Below are positions 57,906 to 64,000 of a stretch of DNA of 64,000 nt, piece after piece. The notes under the pieces are model-generated. The model was given only the letters and a program-made list of their open reading frames with translations, was not told where the DNA came from and made no database searches. A program made the position numbers and the translations under genes. Source of the stretch: Sinohyriopsis cumingii (Eukaryota > Mollusca > Bivalvia > Unionida > Unionidae); the NCBI GenBank assembly GCA_028554795.2, contig CM068829.1, forward strand, positions 129,472,016 through 129,536,015. Direction: 5' to 3'. Position 1 is the stretch's first letter; the number at the start of each line of letters is the position of its first letter.

Positions 57906-58672
57906 TTGATAACCCTGTTTTCACTTGACAGCTATAATAGAACAGAAAATAATCTGAAATTAGTTCCTGTAAATAGTACATTTTACATATACTGCAAATC
58001 AGAATACTTTATCATGACATTTTAGCAGATCTGTAATTTCAGAAATGACAGCATTTAATTTAAACTCCCACATTAGGCCCTGTAATCAAAAACAAAATGA
58101 GGATATGCTTATTCTATCACAATGATTTATCAAACAGAAGAAACAAATTGGTGCCATCAGTAAAGTGTGTTCAAATAAAATAAGCCACAATATATCAGTC
58201 ACAGTATTTCTTTACATCAATGTTTACAAATCATTTGTTCAGTGTTTACATGCTAGTTTAATATGCACCTTACAAGACATTTTAGCATTGGGTTATTGGC
58301 AAAGGTCCATGGACACTACAGTTGGTTCTATAGGACCCTTAAACAGGAAACTGTGTTGGGAAGTCAAAGAAAAAGATGGGCATTCATGGACTATGAATCC
58401 TCTATTTGAGATCATGTGGAATTCTTAAAATCCAAATGTATTAAGGTTTCATAAATACAAGCAACATCCCATGTTATGACATAAAGTTTATCAAATTGAG
58501 AACTCTTTCCAAATAGAAGCAAACATGACAAAACTTATCAAACGCACATGTAGGCCTTGAAAACAATGTTCACATTCAACTGAATCAGAATATGTTCAAT
58601 ACACAAAAATTTAGGAAGCTAAACCTTTTCAAATTTTTCTTATATTTGTACAAGGTAAAATATAAAACACAA

Positions 58673-58675
<3 letters not shown>

Positions 58676-58743
<68 letters not shown>
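58676..58743. repeat. (AT)n microsatellite
   Basis: Uninterrupted AT dinucleotides. Confidence 0.95.
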
Positions 58744-58746
<3 letters not shown>

Positions 58747-58789
58747 GCATTACATAAAATCCTTAAAAACATGACACAAATTTGTTGTA

Positions 58790-59460
58790 TAAACTGTATT
58801 CTCTTAAAAATTCTAAGATTTTGTTGGGTGTTAAGTCCTCTGACAGTTTCTCCAAGCAGTTAATATCAAAATACTTCTGGTTCCCACAAGGTGGAAATCA
58901 ACACACTCAGAAAGAATGTGCTCCACTGTCACAATACACATATTGGTCAAAGTTTACCCTTCAGGAGGATACACGAGATGCATCCAATATCCAATCAGCA
59001 CAATACAACTTCATCTCCCTGATTTGTTCTATATAAAGGATTTAACTGACCAAAAGTAGGTTTGATGTTCTTAAGTTGTGGAGTTTTCATCCAGATATTG
59101 TGCCAAGTATGATGAAGATGATGATCTATACAATATTTGAAGTCAATATACTGATGCTTCCACTCAGAAACAAGTGACTGTAAGGTAACTTTATTACCCT
59201 TTATGCCAGTGTGACCAGGCAGCCAAGAATACAGAATAATTTTTCAACACTGTGTGAGAACATCATGTTTCCATAATATCATGGATACTAACAGGTTGTT
59301 AGATTTAAGATTCTGCACTGCTTTCAATGTGGAAAGGGAATCCCAAATGATGATGTAACAATTTGTTTCGATGTTTCATTGTTGTTTAAAGTTTGTAGTA
59401 AGGCTGTAAATTTGCAAGTTGAATGCATAGGTGCAAGACGCATACAAATGAACCTTACAA
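58790..59460 (-). pseudogene. Jockey/R1-like LINE RNase H domain and C-terminus
   Basis: The minus strand reads IIWDSLSTLKAVQNLKSNNL (second RNase H Asp region), then YSWLPGHTGIKGN (W-x-P-G-H-x-G-I-x-G-N), a charged helix, and HHTWHNIWMKTPQLKNIKPT. A decayed zinc-binding end follows. The RNase H core plus W...W...L-x-x-I-P layout is usual for Jockey/I-group LINEs. Several stops interrupt it, and no reverse transcriptase is visible upstream of 59.5 kb. Confidence 0.6.
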
Positions 59461-59489
59461 AGCACAATATTTTCACAAAAGTGCAGATA

Positions 59490-62280
59490 TATAAGCAATA
59501 TCTTTTATAATTTACCTTTAGTTAGATCCCATAGCAAAGCTTCAAAAAAAATTAGAAAAAAAGGACACCACCAACACAGCATCTAAGTAAACTGGATGTG
59601 TAAGACCAACTGGATACCAACAACTTTCTGAAAAAGAGAGCATAATTATTTTCATTAATAAATGCATTAAGACTGTGGTTAAAAACAAACTTTCCATTTT
59701 ATCTTGCAGGAAACTACAGATTTACAGAATCATATGGAACTCTGTGTAAAATATTTTATCATTCACTGGGCAGAAGGCACATATTATATCTTGAATTCTT
59801 GTCCAATCGCAGCTCTACCAAAATCTGAATTTTAAAAGGTTAAATTTGCAGTCTTTTACCATCTTATACTAAAATACTAAGAACTTATACATATAGACAA
59901 ATTAGGTTTAGTTTTATTCAGCCTGAGGGTCTTCGGGTGGTAGGAATAAGGAAAAAATGTTCTTAGATGAAAAGTTTTTCAACATTCAAAAGGGTATGAG
60001 ATTTGTACCCAGCATAGGCTTAAATTGATTACTAATGAAAGACAGTAACATCCAGTCCCTCTGTAATCAATTCATAAGCTGAAGCAGTGGGTCCTGTGAC
60101 TGAATCCTATACTACTAGTAAAAATCTCCTGGAGGCTAAGCATATAGTGGCAGGTCAAATGTGAGTACACATCAGAGTAAGATGAACTAACATCATGTGG
60201 CAAAATATGATTTCAGGTAGAGTACACTGTATATGTAAAAATACCTCTGCAACCTTAGTTTCATATATGTGCGCACCAATGAACATCTTGCCTTAAGTCT
60301 GAAATTGTATCAGATTTTTTAAAACTTCCCTGCTAATATAAATAAATAAAACATAGCACCTCATGGCAAGGAATAAACAGACATCAGCATCAAAACAGGG
60401 AATAATTAATTAGTTTGTACTAGGGACTATAAGTCCCAGAAAAGGACAGCAATGCAACAGTAGCAGGTTCCATAAAAATAAAACTGAAATTTTTATGTAA
60501 CATAATAACAGGTACTTTTACATAATGACAACAAGCATAACAAGACGTAAGTTATGACCCTATCAATGCTAATATCCCTTGTGTATGTTTACTTACTGTA
60601 GATTATGATGACCAAAATATTATCATGAAAAAACCATGCATGATGTTTTTCTTTTTTTTTATTCGATTTTACTTTAATTTTAGGAGATATGTTCCATTTC
60701 AAGTAGCACATATCAATTAATATTTTCTTAATGCTCCTGTTAATCCATATTAGCAAATCCAATGTAAAATGTAGTTTTTTGGGAGGTAAAACTAATATTA
60801 ATTATGCAATACTTATCTGTTGCTATTGTTTAGGTACAAGTTCTCAATTATTACATTCACAAGGTTAAATATGAAAAGTAAATGTGCTTGCCTTTACTCT
60901 AAATCAGCCTATAAACCTTCAAAGAATAATTTATTCTTGATTAGGCTACAAATGCATGGATTACACTCACTTCTTCAAGCTGCATGTGTGAGTTTTCAAC
61001 AGGAATCTTGTAAACTGAAACATAAAATTTGCAAACATAAATAATCATTAAATTAACACAACAGCTGCACAAATGCACAATAACACTATGCTTATTTACA
61101 CTGCTCTTTGAACTAAAAAATGACTCAAGAGCTGATAATGCAACCAGACAAAAGTATTTCAATGACAAAATATGGGCAGTCTTGGAGACATCAACTTGAG
61201 AAAAGTTAAATAATCTACACTTTCTCTGTGAATCCTGGTGAAACAACAGGCACTGGGGCAACTATTTTATCTTAGTTACCCCCTTGCATCATCCATCATC
61301 CTGATAATGCAGAGCAAAAAATATTGGTGGTAAAAGTGGTAAAGTTTAAAAAATAACTAAAATCTTTGTAAGTTAGATCCTCATGATTACTTTTCAAACT
61401 ATCTACAGTAATAATCACTGCATCTACAAAACAACTATATTTTAGATGTACTGGAAAAAATTCTTATAAAAATCATCATGTTGGGGTGGAGCTGAAAAAG
61501 TATTTTTTGTGTCAAAAACAAGGCTATAGCAGATGTGATTATCTAATACCAAATTAATTAAACTGGTTTTAATTTTTTTTAAATCAGCAAATACTGAATT
61601 GAACAAATATGTCCATTCTATTCTGCGATCCAGGTGATGACTGAAATGTCCATTAATGGGACCATACAATGATACATAGAATACTTATGATTATTCTGAA
61701 GACGGAAAGTAGTAGGCAGACTGAGATGTGTGAAATCTGTGCACAAAGTGTATAAAACACACCACACTGGGAAAGGGTGTTGGAGGGGCATCCACTCCCA
61801 CGTGGACCTGGGAGAGTGCCCACTGAAAAATGCTGTATGACATGGTTTAAAAGGCCACCCAAAGCACTAAAAATTTAGTCTTAACAGGATGCAAGGTTGA
61901 TAAACTGGCTAAATATCAAATGGTAACACAGCCTATTGTTCATTAATCTAATGGAAGCATCAACTTATTAAATGTTGAAATCATTGTTTTGCTGTTGTTT
62001 TGTTTTATTTGGGTTTTTTTTGGCAGTGGGGCAAAGGGGACAGTATAAAGTTTACAAAAGCTGCATGATGTAATGACCCGAAAATCTGTAACCAACCAAA
62101 TGTATCTGCAACAATTGCTATACATGTTTAAAGTAAAACTCATACAAGTCATGTATGCATATTTAAACATCTTAAAATATAAATTGCTGTTTTAAAAATT
62201 TAATAATAATTTTATTTAGCCAAAGTCTATTATTGATTGCTATGAACTTTTACAATGGTTTTTGTTTATGTTTTGAGGGA
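59490..62280. other. No gene recognised
   Basis: AT-rich DNA. None of the short frames at 60820-61862 carries a motif I can name. Confidence 0.5.
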
Positions 62281-62285
62281 TTATT

Positions 62286-62354
62286 AATGTAGCATTAACA
62301 ATTTTAATCACATCACTATGATGTCTGCAGTGTGGCTATTTATATTGATGTCTA
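62286..62354 (-). mobile_element. SINE family B, distal piece of split copy
   Basis: ATGATGTCTGCAGTGTGG and flanks match the body of the 12.6-kb copy up to GATGTCTA, where the MITE at 62355 begins. The copy resumes at 63065. Confidence 0.75.
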
Positions 62355-63062
62355 CAGTAAGAATATACCTCCCCATCTGTTTGTACCCCCCATCAATTTA
62401 AAAAACCAAAAGCACAAATGAGATAAACGATGCACAGAGCTTAGTTCATTCACTGATTTATTATTTTCAAACCTGATTATGACCAAGGGGCCCTAACACT
62501 GTTATCATCTGCACAGTTCATAACAAACAGAAATTTTCAGTGCAAAAGACGACCCTTCTTTCCAGTTTCTTGACAAGTTCATTTTCAGTGAAGGGGTGGA
62601 TGCAACACTACAAATAAATGTACACAGAAGGAAAATACTATATTTTCTGCTTCAAATAACTCAAGCAAAGGAAGAGAATGACAACTACAAATTTGCCTTT
62701 CATGTGGATTTAACAGGCAGTGTAATTTTAATGCACATGTGCAGAGGGATAGAACTCTCAACTCTCAAACTGATGGAATTATCTGTCAGTTACCAAACAG
62801 AATGAACTACATCACTCTGTTGTCAAAGGAAAATAGACTCGCCAACAGTGCAAGCAACATGGTACCGTGTTAGTATGAAAATTCCATTTAGCATGAAACA
62901 CAGAGATGATGCCAGCATTAGGGTCATTCTGGTCATAGGTTAGAATTATAAATTAATCAATGAAATGACTAAGTTCTATGCATTTTTTATCACATTTTTA
63001 AAGATTTTCATTACTAAAATCGGTAGGGGGTTACAAACAAATGGACAGTGATGTAAAAACTA
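62355..63062. mobile_element. 708-bp MITE with CAGT-type ends and TA duplication
   Basis: The left end is CAGTAAGAATATACCTCCCC and continues ATCTGTTTGTACCCCCCATC. The right end in reverse carries CCATTTGTTTGTAACCCCCT at the matching place and terminates TAGT. TA at 62353-62354 and 63063-63064 is the target duplication. The interrupted SINE reads GATGTCTA then GCAC, as in the uninterrupted copy. No transposase is encoded. A Tc1/mariner/pogo-driven element is likely. Confidence 0.85.
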
Positions 63063-63064
63063 TA

Positions 63065-63280
63065 GCACAACAGCATCAGATGCATAGCATCATGTCCCAC
63101 CCAGTCACATTATCCTGTCACCAGGTCGACCAGTCCTACACTAACCTCTTAATGCTGAGCACCAAGTGAGGTAGCTGCTACTACCATTTTTTAGGTCTTT
63201 GGTATAACTCAAGTTTCGAACTCACAATTTAATTCATTCGAAATGGACGCTGTAACCACTTAGACCACAGAAGTGGTCAC
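63065..63280 (-). mobile_element. SINE family B, tRNA-head piece of split copy
   Basis: GCATCATGTCCCACCCAGTC, GAGGTAGCTGCT and a degraded tRNA-like head (TAACCACTTAGACCAC in plus orientation) match the 12.6-kb copy. It is the continuation of 62286-62354. Confidence 0.75.
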
Positions 63281-63289
63281 TTTTACAAT

Positions 63290-64000
63290 GGTGACAAGTT
63301 ATTAATCTGGGTCAAGAAAAGATCATCTCAAGTGTTATGTATATTTAATTGTTTATTTGTTAGTTTTTCTTTCTAAAAATTTCAATTTCATTACAAGCTA
63401 TTGTAATGTAACATTGTATGCTGGACTGACCTTCTCCAAAAGTTCATTTCTGCTTTACCTGATTAACTTTTTTCTATTTCATTTTACGTAAACAACTAAT
63501 ATATAGCTAAATTATTCTCTATGTGTATGGGCTTAATATCAGGATCATTATTAACAGAAGCAAATATGTTTTTTTGGATCAGGATTTTGGACTTTCCTAA
63601 GTGAATTTTACAGGTTATGGTTTTGATTTTGTAAACATCAGGATCATTCGTGAAGGTTATTTTCCATTAGGTCATGTTTTTTTTAGAAAATGCTAATTGT
63701 GACCCGAGGTCAAGTAAAGAACTAAATAATCTTGTAAATGTGAGCACTCAGTCATTCATGCTTTAACATCTAGCACTTTCAAGTTGTATATCTTGTGACC
63801 AGTAGTTTTGGGCAAGAATCTTTTGTTTAAATTACTGAATTCAAATGATTATTTTATCTGGAAATACAAAAGTGCTCTGGTAACATTCTTGGATAGAGAG
63901 ATTTCACTGGAATTAGCAGAATATTCAAACCTGGAATTATATTTCTGTGATTCAAAAAAAGACTGTTGACACATTAACACCTTATTAGCTACCAAAGACA
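63290..64000. other. No gene recognised
   Basis: No conserved frame, repeat or RNA gene supported up to the window end. Confidence 0.5.

Noticed and set aside
60941..61261. 106-residue minus-strand frame as a gene
   Set aside because: No recognisable motif or splice context, and its composition resembles surrounding noncoding DNA.

Overview
The window looks like gene-poor, AT-rich nuclear DNA of an invertebrate animal, probably a lophotrochozoan such as a mollusc (inference). The grounds are a multi-exon gene encoding alternating EGF-like and F5/8C (fucolectin-type) domains with long introns, several tRNA-derived SINE families, CR1/L2-like, Jockey-like and DIRS-like retroelements, and no prokaryotic gene organisation.

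Host gene. Six exons on the minus strand can be placed from conserved cysteines, GT/AG splice signals and matching phase: 55287-55439 (EGF-like), 49568-49750 plus 46089-46310 (first F5/8C domain), 37011-37217 plus 11426-11632 (second F5/8C domain) and 7674-7814 (EGF-like). All five introns between them are phase 1. The intron from 37.0 to 11.6 kb is about 25 kb long and holds the most interesting object in the window.

The endogenous virus. From 19219 to 36475 lies a decayed 17.3-kb DNA virus-like element of the Polinton/Maverick (adintovirus-like) kind. It has terminal inverted repeats of about 264 and 290 bp and a probable 6-bp target duplication, and it is inserted in the ORF2 3' end of an older CR1/L2-like LINE (15.7-19.2 kb, resuming at 36.5-36.8 kb). 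Left arm, plus strand: coiled-coil-like protein, small basic capsid-associated protein, double-jelly-roll-type major capsid protein, hydrophobic pX-like protein, adenain-like protease, fibre-like protein, membrane protein, penton-like candidate and an unknown protein. A repeat array sits where these genes meet a converging minus-strand block (unknown gene, HNH endonuclease, zinc ribbon). Right arm: a family B DNA polymerase fused to an SF1 helicase (plus), an rve integrase (minus), a zinc-ribbon/phospholipase A2 protein (minus) and an FtsK/A32-type packaging ATPase (plus). Every gene carries stops or frameshifts, so this is a fossil. Later insertions sit inside it: a LINE 3' fragment (23.95 kb), a SINE with a 14-bp duplication (25.45 kb) and a pogo-like MITE with TA duplication (27.97 kb).

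Other regions. 1-2.34 kb is a TIR-bounded DNA transposon with a broken transposase-like gene and a duplicated promoter block. 5.1-6.3 kb is a hAT-like remnant. 39.2-44.6 kb is a nearly intact CR1-like LINE (ORF1 with SGNH-esterase and CCHC knuckles; ORF2 with one nonsense codon) inserted in a Jockey-like LINE. 51.6-53.2 kb is a DIRS-like remnant, and 58.8-59.5 kb is the RNase H part of a LINE. Two SINE families are scattered through the window, and one SINE at 62.3-63.3 kb is split by a 708-bp CAGT-ended MITE. The rest is intronic or intergenic DNA with microsatellites and minisatellites.
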